From Ilyomonas limi (GTDB lineage: Bacteria; Bacteroidota; Bacteroidia; Chitinophagales; Chitinophagaceae): 64,000 bases of DNA. Below are positions 9,249 to 18,224 of this stretch, piece after piece. The position numbers and the translations under genes were made by a program. The DNA lies in contig NZ_SZQL01000014.1 in the NCBI RefSeq assembly GCF_005233845.1, positions 118,637 to 182,636 of the forward strand, read 5' to 3'. Each line of letters begins with the position of its first letter. Position 1 is the first letter of the stretch. The notes beneath the pieces are model-generated. The model made no database searches and was not told where the DNA came from. It saw only the letters and a program-made list of their open reading frames with translations.

Positions 9249-10120
9249 CGGTGCAGTATTTTGTTTTGAATAGTATGGAAGTCGTTTTGGATAGTATAAA
9301 AAGCTGGCTCCGACACGGTAAAGCCACCGTACCATGCATATTCATAATGCCGTGTAATGGCAAAAAAATCTTTGTAAAACATCGTGTGCGATAGCTGTTG
9401 CAGATAATCCATATTGGTATAATCTGCCTGGAAGGTGATGATGTTTTTTTCACTTAACAGCTTTAATGTTTGCAGGTATAAAATGCGCACTGCAAGGCGA
9501 TAATTCTTTTCGGAGTATGCTTTTTGCAACAGCTCCTGGTAAGGTATTTTAAACAAATCAACCACTTCGCTATCCACTGCTGAACTGGCGTTGTTATTGC
9601 TGTTGCGCGAAAAAATATTTATTTTATTGACTAATAAAAAATAGATAACTGCAAATAAGAAAATGGCTATAATAATACCCCACATAAACGTGCCTATCCA
9701 TGATGGTACTTCGGAAAACTGAAAAGCTTCTATAGTTGCCTTATTATTCTTCGAGAGACTGTCTTTTTGAGCTTTATCGAATTTTACTACTTCGGGTGAA
9801 GACTTAAATTTTTCTATACTTTTTACATACCAAAAATCATCTTCTTCCTTCAAATTATTGACTTCTTTATCTGCGCGTACGCGGCTTTGTATTTTGCTTT
9901 GGCTATAAGGCTGGTTTATTTCTTCTTTCCAGTTGAAAAAATTTTGAGAGGTATCGTATATGTGCGCTTCACTTTGCGATGAAGTAACAGTATCTGTAAT
10001 GGTCGTGTCACTGTAGGCGGAGCTGCCTTCCTGTGCATTGCCGTGCAATATACCTGCAAGCAGTAATATTAATACCTGTACCCATCTGCTTAGCCATGCG
10101 ATGTGCGTCTGATTTTTCAT
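9245..10120 (-). CDS. DUF4129 domain membrane protein
   Basis: The chosen start (10120, MKNQTHIAWLSRW) gives a signal peptide ending GNAQ and has AAGGAAAG 8 bases upstream; 10138 (MKESKR) is the alternative. After an extracytoplasmic region of about 120 residues there is one span (WGIIIAIFLFAVIYFLLV). The cytoplasmic C-terminal domain has the DUF4129 pattern (PYQELLQKAYSEKNYRLAVR, then HYEYAWYGG). The family occurs with MoxR and transglutaminase-like genes and is structurally uncharacterised. It sits 4 bases after the SpoIIM-like gene (or overlaps it, if 10138 is used) and overlaps the next gene by 4 bases. Confidence 0.85.
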   Translation of the reverse strand: MKNQTHIAWLSRWVQVLILLLAGILHGNAQEGSSAYSDTTITDTVTSSQSEAHIYDTSQNFFNWKEEINQPYSQSKIQSRVRADKEVNNLKEEDDFWYVKSIEKFKSSPEVVKFDKAQKDSLSKNNKATIEAFQFSEVPSWIGTFMWGIIIAIFLFAVIYFLLVNKINIFSRNSNNNASSAVDSEVVDLFKIPYQELLQKAYSEKNYRLAVRILYLQTLKLLSEKNIITFQADYTNMDYLQQLSHTMFYKDFFAITRHYEYAWYGGFTVSEPAFYTIQNDFHTIQNKILHR

Positions 10121-10124
10121 TCGC

Positions 10125-11099
10125 TTACTTTCCTTCATATCTATCTGCTGTAAGCTTCTTTTGTTTTTGTCGTAAACGAATAGGATAAATAATAAAATAG
10201 CCAATTACAAAAGCCAGCGAACAGCCTATGATCAACAGTTTTAATGCTGCCGGCATTTCAGTATGCCGTGTAATGAAGCCTTCAAAAAAAGCTGCTAAAA
10301 ACAGCATGGGGAAGTTAGACATAGCAATTATCAGCCCTTCTTTTGCACCTTTTTTCAGCGCATCCATTCTTTTGATAGTGCCGGGAAACAACCAGCTTTT
10401 TGCTAATACTAACCCCGATGCAGCCGAAACGACAAACGTAGATAACTCCAGTGTACCATGAATGAGTATCGTAAGCAAACTGCTACCGGTTAAGTTGTGA
10501 CTATAAAAAAGATATTCAAACGCACCTACGCCAATAGAGTTTGTCATCAATCCATATACTGTGGGAATACCGAGCAAAATGCCGCCGGCAAATTCTTTAA
10601 GCGATACATACATGTTATTGATGAAAATGTAGGCAAAGCTTAAAACTTCGTTGCCATAACCATATACCCCAAAGGGGTGTCCCTGCTGGATATTTCTTTC
10701 TGTCATATCCACATACGCATCGCCAAATACTTGCCGCACAAAGGTTTGGTCGCCGGCGGCAGAGAAAAAGCCAATGGCAACAAATAGTACAAAGAGGCAG
10801 AAGCAAATGAATAATACACGGTGATGCTTACCCATAGTAAGAGGTAACGTGTATTTAAAAAAATAGCGTGCACGGCTGCTGCTTTCGCGCTGGTTTTCGT
10901 AAATACCAAGGTACTTTTTAGAAGCTTCGGTATTGAGGTATTGGGTAATGCTGCTGTGCGGATAAAATGTTTTGCTGTAGCCCAGATCTTCTACCAGTTG
11001 AATAAAGTCTTCCGCTGTATCATCGGGATGCCTTGCGCCGTTGGCAGCTATCTCCTGCCAGCGTTCTTTATTGCGTTTTATAAATAAAGCCTCTCTCAA
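10125..11099 (-). CDS. SpoIIM family (DUF95) membrane protein
   Basis: First gene of the minus-strand cluster. The 324-residue product has a soluble N-terminal ~95 residues and then about five to six spans. It carries the stage II sporulation protein M pattern: NNMYVSLKEFAGGILLGIPT and LTILIHGTLELSTFVVSAASG with conserved HG.LE. In non-sporulating Bacteroidota this family is found next to RDD, MoxR and DUF58 genes, as here, and its role is unknown. It is divergent from the RDD gene at 11165; the 65-base gap must contain both promoters. Confidence 0.9.
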   Translation of the reverse strand: MREALFIKRNKERWQEIAANGARHPDDTAEDFIQLVEDLGYSKTFYPHSSITQYLNTEASKKYLGIYENQRESSSRARYFFKYTLPLTMGKHHRVLFICFCLFVLFVAIGFFSAAGDQTFVRQVFGDAYVDMTERNIQQGHPFGVYGYGNEVLSFAYIFINNMYVSLKEFAGGILLGIPTVYGLMTNSIGVGAFEYLFYSHNLTGSSLLTILIHGTLELSTFVVSAASGLVLAKSWLFPGTIKRMDALKKGAKEGLIIAMSNFPMLFLAAFFEGFITRHTEMPAALKLLIIGCSLAFVIGYFIIYPIRLRQKQKKLTADRYEGK

Positions 11100-11164
11100 A
11101 ACCTGCGCTTTTTAAAAACGGAAATTATTAATTACTTTACAAACAAACTATAATTGTTTGATTA

Positions 11165-11911
11165 ATGGATAAAATAAAGATTCCAACCTCTTTTAATATA
11201 GAACTGGAGTTTGAACTGGCGGATGTCATGCGGCGTTTTTTTGGCTGGTTCATAGATTTTGCTATCCAGATTGCATACCTGATGATTGTGTCGCAACTGT
11301 TGGAAACATATTTGGCAAGCAATAGTAGTGCAGATAATAGCTTGCCCTTTATGTACAATCTTACTTCGGTTGAATTGTTGTTGTATGTGCCGGTTTTGCT
11401 GTATCACTTAATGAGCGAACTGCTGATGAATGGACAAAGTATTGGTAAAAAAATAGCGGGTACCAGAGTCATTAGCGAAAGCGGCAGCCGTCCTTCGGTA
11501 TACCAGTTTTTATTGCGCTGGCTTATACGTCCATTTGATGTTTTTTTCTTTTTGCTGCCGGCATTAATTGCTATGCTGGTGAGCAAAAAAACACAACGGC
11601 TGGGCGATCTGGCAGCCGGCACACTCGTTATTAAAACCCGCGTTAGCAGCAGCATCAGCAATACTGTTTTCTTTGAGCTGGAAGAAAGCTATCAGCCACG
11701 CTACATCAATGTATTAAAGCTGAGCGACAGAGATATGAACATTATTAAAACCATCCTAGACACCAGCAGAAAGCAAAGCAACTATTCGCTTGCCGAGCGC
11801 ACGAGCGATAAAATCCGCACGGCTTTAAACATTACTGAATACCAGCATCCGGTAGAGTTTTTAGAAACGATTTTAAAGGATTATAATTATTTGTCTATTC
11901 AGCGTTCCTGA
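11165..11911 (+). CDS. RDD family membrane protein
   Basis: The N-terminal 150 residues form an RDD domain: RRFFGWFIDFAIQIAYL with the conserved Arg and Asp, a second span (LLLYVPVLLYHLMSELLM), GKKIAGTRVI, and a third span (PFDVFFFLLPALIAMLV). RDD proteins are three-span membrane proteins, some implicated in ion transport or lipid-linked processes. The ~90-residue C-terminal extension is soluble and helical. Divergent from the SpoIIM gene, a pairing typical of Bacteroidota. Confidence 0.9.
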   Translation: MDKIKIPTSFNIELEFELADVMRRFFGWFIDFAIQIAYLMIVSQLLETYLASNSSADNSLPFMYNLTSVELLLYVPVLLYHLMSELLMNGQSIGKKIAGTRVISESGSRPSVYQFLLRWLIRPFDVFFFLLPALIAMLVSKKTQRLGDLAAGTLVIKTRVSSSISNTVFFELEESYQPRYINVLKLSDRDMNIIKTILDTSRKQSNYSLAERTSDKIRTALNITEYQHPVEFLETILKDYNYLSIQRS

Positions 11912-12123
11912 CGTTTCTTACAGATAATGATGTTTCCTGGCATTTAAGGCTGATGAGACTGATGGAGGACGTAAATTGATCGCTTTATTATGTTGCAGAT
12001 TGAGGTCTGAAAACGCTTCTTCGTCTTTATGTACTTTCTTATCATCTCGCATAATTACACAAAAGCCTGGCAGCTGGAGCCACTTTATAAGAATGTCTGA
12101 TCCATTTTTATTATCATGGTACA

Positions 12124-12933
12124 CTACAACCCTGCCATCCAACGAAGAAAGTCAGCACCTACACTTATTGTTTTGTTAGCCTGGGCATTTAGTTCGTTAT
12201 TGGCAAATACAATAGTTTGCTTTTGTGTTGAGCTTACAGGATGGTTGTCCTGTACGGCAGGAATCCATTTACGGCTTTTTTCTACAATTGCCAAAGCCCG
12301 CTGGTCTAAATCTATAAAGCCCGATTTTTTAGAGATGAAAGCATTTGTAACAGCGCCGGTTGTATCAACAGTAAAGGTTATTTCCACACCACCCTCCATT
12401 AATCCCTTTAAATAACCGGGAGGTAGGTGCCAGCTTGTTTTTCTTCTTACATACTTTTGCCAGCCTGTTGTGCTATCAGGATACATAGCCGGGCGCCATA
12501 CTATGTAATTATTTATCTTGTTTCCTTCTTCGGTATATCCACCTTGTTCCGCAATGTGTATACCATCGGCAAATAAGATATAATCTTTCACCTGCCCGTT
12601 TGCATAAAATATGTATTTAGCCTTTAGCTGTCCATCTATATAAAAGCAGGAATCTGTTAGCTTTTCACTATCCCTGTAATACTTTATTACACCATCCGGT
12701 ACCTGCGTTTTTTCATCTGAGTAATAGCCATCCATGTATAAATTCCCGCTGCTATTTACAAATACCTGCTTATGCCATTTATTATCATTTTTTGTTGTTT
12801 TACTCACATAAAATGCATTGATCTCTGATGTTACTTTTTTATTTGTATCAAAGTATGTATAAACAGTATCTTTTTGCGCAAAGGAAGAAAATGTATATAA
12901 TAATGTGAACGGTAAAATGAATAATAGTCGCAT
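12124..12933 (-). CDS. TonB C-terminal domain protein with MORN-like repeats
   Basis: The 269-residue product has a signal peptide (1-19, ending SFAQ). A middle part carries MORN-like 'antitoxin YwqK' strands (DGVIKYYRDSEKL, KYIFYANGQVKDY). The C-terminus is a TonB/TolA-like domain (VEITFTVDTTGAVTNAFISK, then LDQRALAIVEKSRKWIPA). TonB_C domains of this secreted type contact outer-membrane receptors or peptidoglycan rather than ExbB/D, since there is no N-terminal anchor beyond the signal. It stands alone; no TonB receptor adjoins it. The last 25 residues after the domain are not characteristic. Confidence 0.8.
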   Translation of the reverse strand: MRLLFILPFTLLYTFSSFAQKDTVYTYFDTNKKVTSEINAFYVSKTTKNDNKWHKQVFVNSSGNLYMDGYYSDEKTQVPDGVIKYYRDSEKLTDSCFYIDGQLKAKYIFYANGQVKDYILFADGIHIAEQGGYTEEGNKINNYIVWRPAMYPDSTTGWQKYVRRKTSWHLPPGYLKGLMEGGVEITFTVDTTGAVTNAFISKKSGFIDLDQRALAIVEKSRKWIPAVQDNHPVSSTQKQTIVFANNELNAQANKTISVGADFLRWMAGL

Positions 12934-13167
12934 GTGAGAGGATTGTGGCAGCAGTTGGTTTTTGAATAAAACCAGATAAATCAGAGATTAATTAAAATGT
13001 TTTGCAAATATACTATTCATAAAGATACATATTATATATTTTAATGTGTGTTTAATTAAGAAGTAACTGCTATATTCTTTTGCTAAACTTTACGTCTATT
13101 TTTCAACTTTGAAGATGCTTAATACATTATTCTATAATTCAAATGCCCACTTTAGCTCACTCCAAAA

Positions 13168-13200
13168 TAAAAAGAACGGCTATAATAGCCGTTCTTTTTA
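13168..13200 (-). terminator. Terminator of the PorG-like gene
   Basis: Stem 13170-13182 / 13186-13198 (AAAAGAACGGCTA / TAGCCGTTCTTTT), 13 bp with a 3-base loop, just downstream of the minus-strand gene ending at 13223. Confidence 0.85.
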
Positions 13201-13222
13201 CAAGAAAGTTTTATAATGAGTA

Positions 13223-14128
13223 TTAAAACTTAACGCTTTTGCCGCTCGCAGTCGGGCATCTGTAAGAAGTAATATTGAACGATACCCCTACCTGTGCCAG
13301 TACATACGCATCCTTTTGCTGGCTGTTGCCACGCTGGCGGCCCTTAATGCCAATCCGGGTGCCAGTTTCGTAACTTCGGTCAGACAACAAATAAGCGGGA
13401 TTCACCTGCCCATCGGGGCCGATCACAGACGGCGGAACAGCAGGATCGGAGCTTGGGTAAACAAAAGGCTCCTCACCAACAAAAGTGGTGCTTACATCAT
13501 CGAGGTAATCGGTGGTTGTAAAGCGGTAACCTACTTCTGCAAATATGTTGGTGCCTTCGGTGAGTGCATATTTCAAACCCACAGATAACGGAAAGCAGCC
13601 GGCTATAGTACCATATTGCTTACGGTCGGGATACAAAGAACTGCCTTGTCCCTCGGTGCCCAGTGGGCGGAGATAATATTTGTTGCCACCGAGATAAGCA
13701 TACGGATCGTAAGAGAAAATACCGATGCCCAACGACACATACGGCGTAAAGTTGTAGCCATCTACACCTGGCATAAAATGGAAAAAGTTGAACTGTCCGC
13801 TTGCAGAAAACTCCCAAATATTACTGTTGAAGCTCAGGTTGCGGCGGTGCTGCGTTTCATTTTTACTATAAATATCCGAGTAGCCAAGCCGGGCATAATT
13901 GGCTGCAATTTTCAATCCTATATAATTATTAAACTGTTTGATATAGAAAGCACCGGCAGAAAATTTAGGTCGGTTTAAAGAAGCGCGCGTATTCAAATCG
14001 CCAAAATAATGACCAGCACCAATGGCCAATCCAAACTCGCCCTGGCGTACATTGCTCTCGTATAGCTGCGCTTTGGAGGCGAAGGCTGATAAACATATAA
14101 TACCGGCTAATAAAATACTCTTATACAT
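13223..14128 (-). CDS. PorG/DUF6089-like outer-membrane beta-barrel protein
   Basis: The start at 14128 gives a clean signal peptide (MYKSILLAGIICLSAFASKA); the frame stays open to 14194, where it would overlap the NAD kinase stop as TAATG, so the longer form is possible but lacks a proper signal. The 301-residue mature protein shows the family pattern GEFGLAIGAGHYFGDLNT and a series of short amphipathic strands ending at aromatic residues. PorG-type proteins are linked to the type IX secretion system and are often encoded directly after nadK in Bacteroidota, as here. The uppS and bamA genes that usually follow are absent. Confidence 0.8.
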   Translation of the reverse strand: MYKSILLAGIICLSAFASKAQLYESNVRQGEFGLAIGAGHYFGDLNTRASLNRPKFSAGAFYIKQFNNYIGLKIAANYARLGYSDIYSKNETQHRRNLSFNSNIWEFSASGQFNFFHFMPGVDGYNFTPYVSLGIGIFSYDPYAYLGGNKYYLRPLGTEGQGSSLYPDRKQYGTIAGCFPLSVGLKYALTEGTNIFAEVGYRFTTTDYLDDVSTTFVGEEPFVYPSSDPAVPPSVIGPDGQVNPAYLLSDRSYETGTRIGIKGRQRGNSQQKDAYVLAQVGVSFNITSYRCPTASGKSVKF

Positions 14129-14193
14129 AAGCTGCAAAGTAAACAATTGTTTATTTAACGTGTGTATCGCTTTTTTCGTGTGTGCAGGCTGCA

Positions 14194-15072
14194 TTAATTT
14201 CTTTTATCCAGCCCCCAGGTAAGCTTGGAACGGAGCGTTGATAAAAAGCTGTTTTCGTTTAAGCGAATGAGACTTACGGTAAAACGCTCCTTTTTTACGG
14301 CTAATTGAATATTTTTTTCAACAATTTCCTTACGCGCATCCAGCGTACAGATAAATTGCTCGCTGCGTCCTTCAATTTCAAAAGACACAATATTGCTGTC
14401 GGGTACAATAATAGGACGGATATTGAGGTTGTGCGGCGCTACCGGCGTGATACAAAAAGAACTGGAATCGGGAAAAACGATTGGTCCGTTGCAACTCATG
14501 CTGTAGCCGGTAGAGCCGGTAGGCGTAGATACCACCAGTCCATCAGCCCAATAAGAATTCAGAAACTCGCCATTGAGATAGGTATGCACTTTTATCATGG
14601 GCGAAGTATCCCGCTTATGAATACCAAACTCATTCAATGCAAAAGGTGCATCGCCAAAAAGCGGCAGGTCGGAATCTAAATGAATGAGTATACGTTTATC
14701 GGCTACATACGTGCCATTCACCAAAGCATCTACAGCAATGCTCAGTTCTTCTTTACCAATGCTTGCCAAAAAACCAAGCCTGCCAAAGTTGATACCGAGG
14801 ATCGGTATGTTTTTATCGCCAATCAGCGTTACTGCATCGAGTATGGTACCATCGCCACCGAGGCTGATAAGGCAATCAGTTGTTTCGTCCAGTGAGGATT
14901 TATCGTTGAAAACCGTGATATTTTGAATGGCTGACATGGCATCCCAGTATTTCTCGGCCAGTGTTCCCGACACCGCTATGGACGCCTTGTATTTATGCAA
15001 TTCGTTAATTAATGCCAGCAATGGAATTTGCTGCCTGTCGTCCAGGCCACGACTATAAATAGCAACCTTCAT
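14194..15072 (-). CDS. nadK: NAD kinase
   Basis: ATP-NAD kinase making NADP. The 292-residue protein has the catalytic/nucleotide motif GGDGTILDA (residues 72-80), NFGRLGFLA, and the second signature DGLVVSTPTGSTGYSMSCNG (NE/D and GGDG type of bacterial NadK). The start codon is the first in frame and begins with a beta strand (MKVAIYSRG), as in other NadK proteins. It is followed directly by the PorG-like gene, a conserved neighbourhood in this phylum. Confidence 0.97.
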   Translation of the reverse strand: MKVAIYSRGLDDRQQIPLLALINELHKYKASIAVSGTLAEKYWDAMSAIQNITVFNDKSSLDETTDCLISLGGDGTILDAVTLIGDKNIPILGINFGRLGFLASIGKEELSIAVDALVNGTYVADKRILIHLDSDLPLFGDAPFALNEFGIHKRDTSPMIKVHTYLNGEFLNSYWADGLVVSTPTGSTGYSMSCNGPIVFPDSSSFCITPVAPHNLNIRPIIVPDSNIVSFEIEGRSEQFICTLDARKEIVEKNIQLAVKKERFTVSLIRLNENSFLSTLRSKLTWGLDKRN

Positions 15073-15340
15073 GTAGTAATTTTAATATCAGATATAAGGC
15101 TAAAGCATACAATAAAACAAATCTTTGTAAGCTTTTATGAATAGCCTCCATCTTTAAATATCAAAGATACTCTTATATTTAAAAATTTTGAAGGTGTGAA
15201 GAAAGATGATTGCTTTTTAAACCACGAAGGCTTAAAGAACATCAACCTGCCGACCGGCAGCCAGGAAGTCATCAGGTATTTGAAGGATTTTCTTTGTGCT
15301 GCTTCGTAAAATAGTTTATGTAATATTATGGTTGAAATCT
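15073..15340. other. Intergenic region upstream of nadK
   Basis: No gene seen. Contains AACCACGAAGGC at about 15219 and its reverse relation CTTCGTGGT at about 15407, members of the degraded intergenic sequence family noted elsewhere. Confidence 0.4.
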
Positions 15341-15345
15341 ATACA

Positions 15346-15385
15346 AAAAGTTCCGGGACTTTGCAATGCCCGGAACTTTTATACC
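15346..15385 (-). terminator. Terminator of the thiamin receptor gene
   Basis: Stem 15346-15357 / 15369-15380 (AAAAGTTCCGGG / CCCGGAACTTTT), 12 bp, 11-base loop, located 44 bases downstream of the minus-strand gene ending at 15424. Confidence 0.85.
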
Positions 15386-15423
15386 TATTCTTTGCCTCTT
15401 TAGCACCTTCGTGGTAAATCCCT

Positions 15424-17886
15424 CTACAAACTAATATTCACACTCACCGTTCCATAAGTGCCTGCCATTGGGAAATAGTAATTTTCGGTAACTAAATGAT
15501 TATCGTAATAGTAACCAAACGTGTAGCCATTAGCCTCATATTGTTTGTTGAAAATATTGTTGAGCTGCCCTGCAATACTCCATTCTTTAAACAAGACATT
15601 TTTAAAAGTATAAATAGCTCTTACATCTTCTGTAAAATAGCTGTGCAGGCTTTTAGCATCGCTTTGCGTGTTATCTAAATATTGCTTGCTTACATACTTG
15701 CTAAGCAAGTCAATTTCTACATTTTTTACCGGGAAAATTGCAATACTGCCATTCGCAACCACATTTGGCGCAAAAGCAATATCGGTATTATAATGTATGA
15801 TCGTTTGCTGTCCTTTCCAATCGAAATTGCCATCGTAATCATCTAAATACTCCGTAAACGATTTTATTTTATTCCGGCTGAAAGTAGCGCCCCCACTAAT
15901 GTTTAGCCAGCTTGCTGCTTTTAAACCTGCCTGCAACTCAATGCCTGCACGGTAACTATTAGGCACATTCGTTCTGGTATATGCACCTACATTATTGATT
16001 TGCCCGGTAAGTACCAGTTGGTTTTTATACTGCATGTAATATAACGTTGCACTCCAGTTGTAATTCTTTTTTTGGTTGGATATGCCTGCTTCAAAATCAT
16101 TCAATGTTTCATGCTTTGGCTGGTCGGTTTCGCCTGCTTCAAAATCGTCGCGGTTAGGTTCCTTATTGGCTAATGCATAACTTATATACGCATTCCAGCC
16201 ATGTTTTGTATAACTGATACCAGCTTTTGGGTTAATAAAGTTGAAAGTTCGCTTGATGAATAAGGATGGATTAGATTCGAAGCCCCGCATGTCATGCATT
16301 ACATGGCGGTATTGCATATCGCCAAATACACTCAATGCATTGGTAAAAGTATGCAGCCATTTGGCATATACATTTACATCTGTTTTGTATGCCGGCATGT
16401 TGTAGTATTGGTAGTCCTTGGGGATACCTGCATTTGCCCAAATCACATTGCCGTAATGCTTGCCATCGTACTTTGTCCAGCTTCCGCCAAACGTAATTTC
16501 ATCGGTTGGTTTTTTGTATTGTAAAGAAAAGGTTTGTCCATAAAAATAATTATCCAGCCAACGTTGCCTTACGAGATCTGTTACTGAAATCGTATCATTG
16601 CCCACAACATAATTATTCAAACCATAATCCGCATAGCTTTGTCCATATTTATACTCCTCATAATAACCTCTCCCGCGCGATAAAAAGGAAGCAACATTCA
16701 GTGATAAATAATCATTCAGCGATTGATTGAAAAATAATTGGTAATGATCCTGCTGGTAATTATCAGTTTGATTAGGATATGTATATAAATTGTAGCTTCT
16801 TTTGTTGCTGTTGAACAAATTGATAGAGTCTTCCGGCGTAAAATAATAAGTGCCAATATTGTTGTAGTAATAATTTTCCAAATCCTGTTTTGTGCCAAAT
16901 AACTTAGCCTGCGGCACTCCATTCCAAGCCTGATAGGTTTTTTCTTTACCGGTAAAAATATTAAAGCGCAGCGAAGTTTTTTTATCAATATAAGCAGCAG
17001 AAAAATAGAGTGATTGCAGGTTGCTTTTTGCCCTGTCAATAAAACCATCGCTGCTAATGCGGCTCAGCCTTGCATCTATAGTAAAATGATCATTCAACAA
17101 ACCACTGCCTACCCGTATCGTGTTTTTCCAGGTATTAAAAGAGCCGAAGCTGTTGTTTGCTTCAGCATAGGCACTATCATGTAATTCGTTGGTGCTTAAG
17201 TTGATAGTAGCACCAAAAGCGCCTGCGCCGTTGGTAGAAGTGCCTACGCCACGCTGCACCTGTACAGAGCCGACCGATGAAGCAAAATCGGGCAGATCTA
17301 CAAAGTAACTTCCGCCGCTCTCCGCATCGTTGTACGGAATGCCATTGAGCGTTACATTAATACGCGTACCATCAGTGCCGCGTATGCGTATGCCGGTGTA
17401 GCCCACGCCATTGCCTGCATCAGCATTAACCACTACAGAGGGTGTTTGATTCAGAATAAAAGGTAAATCCTGACCGATATTATTTTTCTTTATTGCAGCT
17501 TCTGTAAGATTGGTTTTGGTAAACGGTGCTTTATCCGACGCTCTGGTAGAGCGTACTTCCAGTGGTTCTAAATGGTAAGCAACATCCTGCAAAGTAAAAT
17601 TCAAGGCTATATCTTCGTTGCCAATAGTAATATTTTGTAACGCCGTTTGCTTGTTAATGTAAGTTGCTTTTACAACAGCAATCGTATTCTCCGGAATATC
17701 ACTGAAAGTGAAAATACCAGTTGCATCGCTGGTAGTACTCAACTGTTTTCCATTGTTTATAAATGTGATGGTAGCACCTTGTAGCGGCGCGTTGTCACTG
17801 TTTTGCACCGTACCTTTCACGGTTACTTGCGCGTGTACAACAACAGCTAAGAAGATGGCTGCTGTTGTTCCCAAAAATTTTTTCAT
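15424..17886 (-). CDS. TonB-dependent receptor, probably for thiamin
   Basis: The 820-residue outer-membrane transporter has a signal peptide (1-19), a CarboxypepD_reg-like domain (about 22-105), a plug (about 115-230, with GIRIRGTDGTRINVTLNGIP and SVQVQRGVGTSTNGAGAFG) and a 22-strand type barrel ending in an aromatic-rich strand (GTYGTVSVNISL). A TPP riboswitch lies 87 bases upstream on the same strand. That arrangement is known for thiamin-uptake receptors of Bacteroidota, so the substrate is very probably thiamin or a precursor. The rest of a thiamin uptake locus (pnuT, thiamin kinase) is not adjacent. The substrate is inferred from regulation, not from the barrel sequence. Confidence 0.93.
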   Translation of the reverse strand: MKKFLGTTAAIFLAVVVHAQVTVKGTVQNSDNAPLQGATITFINNGKQLSTTSDATGIFTFSDIPENTIAVVKATYINKQTALQNITIGNEDIALNFTLQDVAYHLEPLEVRSTRASDKAPFTKTNLTEAAIKKNNIGQDLPFILNQTPSVVVNADAGNGVGYTGIRIRGTDGTRINVTLNGIPYNDAESGGSYFVDLPDFASSVGSVQVQRGVGTSTNGAGAFGATINLSTNELHDSAYAEANNSFGSFNTWKNTIRVGSGLLNDHFTIDARLSRISSDGFIDRAKSNLQSLYFSAAYIDKKTSLRFNIFTGKEKTYQAWNGVPQAKLFGTKQDLENYYYNNIGTYYFTPEDSINLFNSNKRSYNLYTYPNQTDNYQQDHYQLFFNQSLNDYLSLNVASFLSRGRGYYEEYKYGQSYADYGLNNYVVGNDTISVTDLVRQRWLDNYFYGQTFSLQYKKPTDEITFGGSWTKYDGKHYGNVIWANAGIPKDYQYYNMPAYKTDVNVYAKWLHTFTNALSVFGDMQYRHVMHDMRGFESNPSLFIKRTFNFINPKAGISYTKHGWNAYISYALANKEPNRDDFEAGETDQPKHETLNDFEAGISNQKKNYNWSATLYYMQYKNQLVLTGQINNVGAYTRTNVPNSYRAGIELQAGLKAASWLNISGGATFSRNKIKSFTEYLDDYDGNFDWKGQQTIIHYNTDIAFAPNVVANGSIAIFPVKNVEIDLLSKYVSKQYLDNTQSDAKSLHSYFTEDVRAIYTFKNVLFKEWSIAGQLNNIFNKQYEANGYTFGYYYDNHLVTENYYFPMAGTYGTVSVNISL

Positions 17887-17972
17887 TCGTTTTGTTTTAA
17901 ACGGTTTTAAAAATGTTTTGAGAACAGGAAATTTTTGCTAATGGAGAAGCGCAGGTATAAAAGATAAGTGCA

Positions 17973-18062
17973 CCTTCCCTTCGCAGGCATTACCCTGTTC
18001 AGGTTCTACGGGTGTATTCTCAGCTTTTTGTGCGAGTAGCACAATCAGCACCCCGGGATAAG
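17973..18062 (-). promoter_or_regulatory. TPP (THI-element) riboswitch
   Basis: Read on the minus strand, the conserved blocks appear in order: CCGGGGTGCT, GCTGAGAATACACCC, GAACCTGA, GGGTAATGCCTGCGAAGGGAA. A variable P3 hairpin (GTGCTACTCGCAC) lies between the first two. This is a complete thiamin pyrophosphate aptamer; binding TPP lowers expression of the downstream gene. The 87 bases between the aptamer and the receptor start hold the expression platform, whose mechanism I cannot resolve. Confidence 0.96.
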
Positions 18063-18144
18063 AAGCTTTAATTAAATGATCAAAGCATTGTTTTATATTG
18101 AAAGCTTTACTGAATTTGTCCGGCTTTCTTTTTAAAACAGTCGG

Positions 18145-18152
18145 CAAAGTTA
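18145..18152 (-). promoter_or_regulatory. Probable -7 element for the riboswitch transcript
   Basis: TAACTTTG on the minus strand matches the Bacteroidota -7 consensus TAnnTTTG; no clear TTTG lies 19 bases upstream. Transcription would start near 18138, about 75 bases before the aptamer. Confidence 0.45.
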
Positions 18153-18224
18153 AGTACGGAAAATGAAAAATTGTGTAACGTTTTATAGATTGCTACGTTA
18201 TATTGCTAAAAATAAAAGAACTGT

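Noticed and set aside
14129..14194. Longer start of the PorG-like protein overlapping nadK
   Set aside because: The TAATG overlap is attractive, but the added residues would bury the signal peptide; the inner start fits export.
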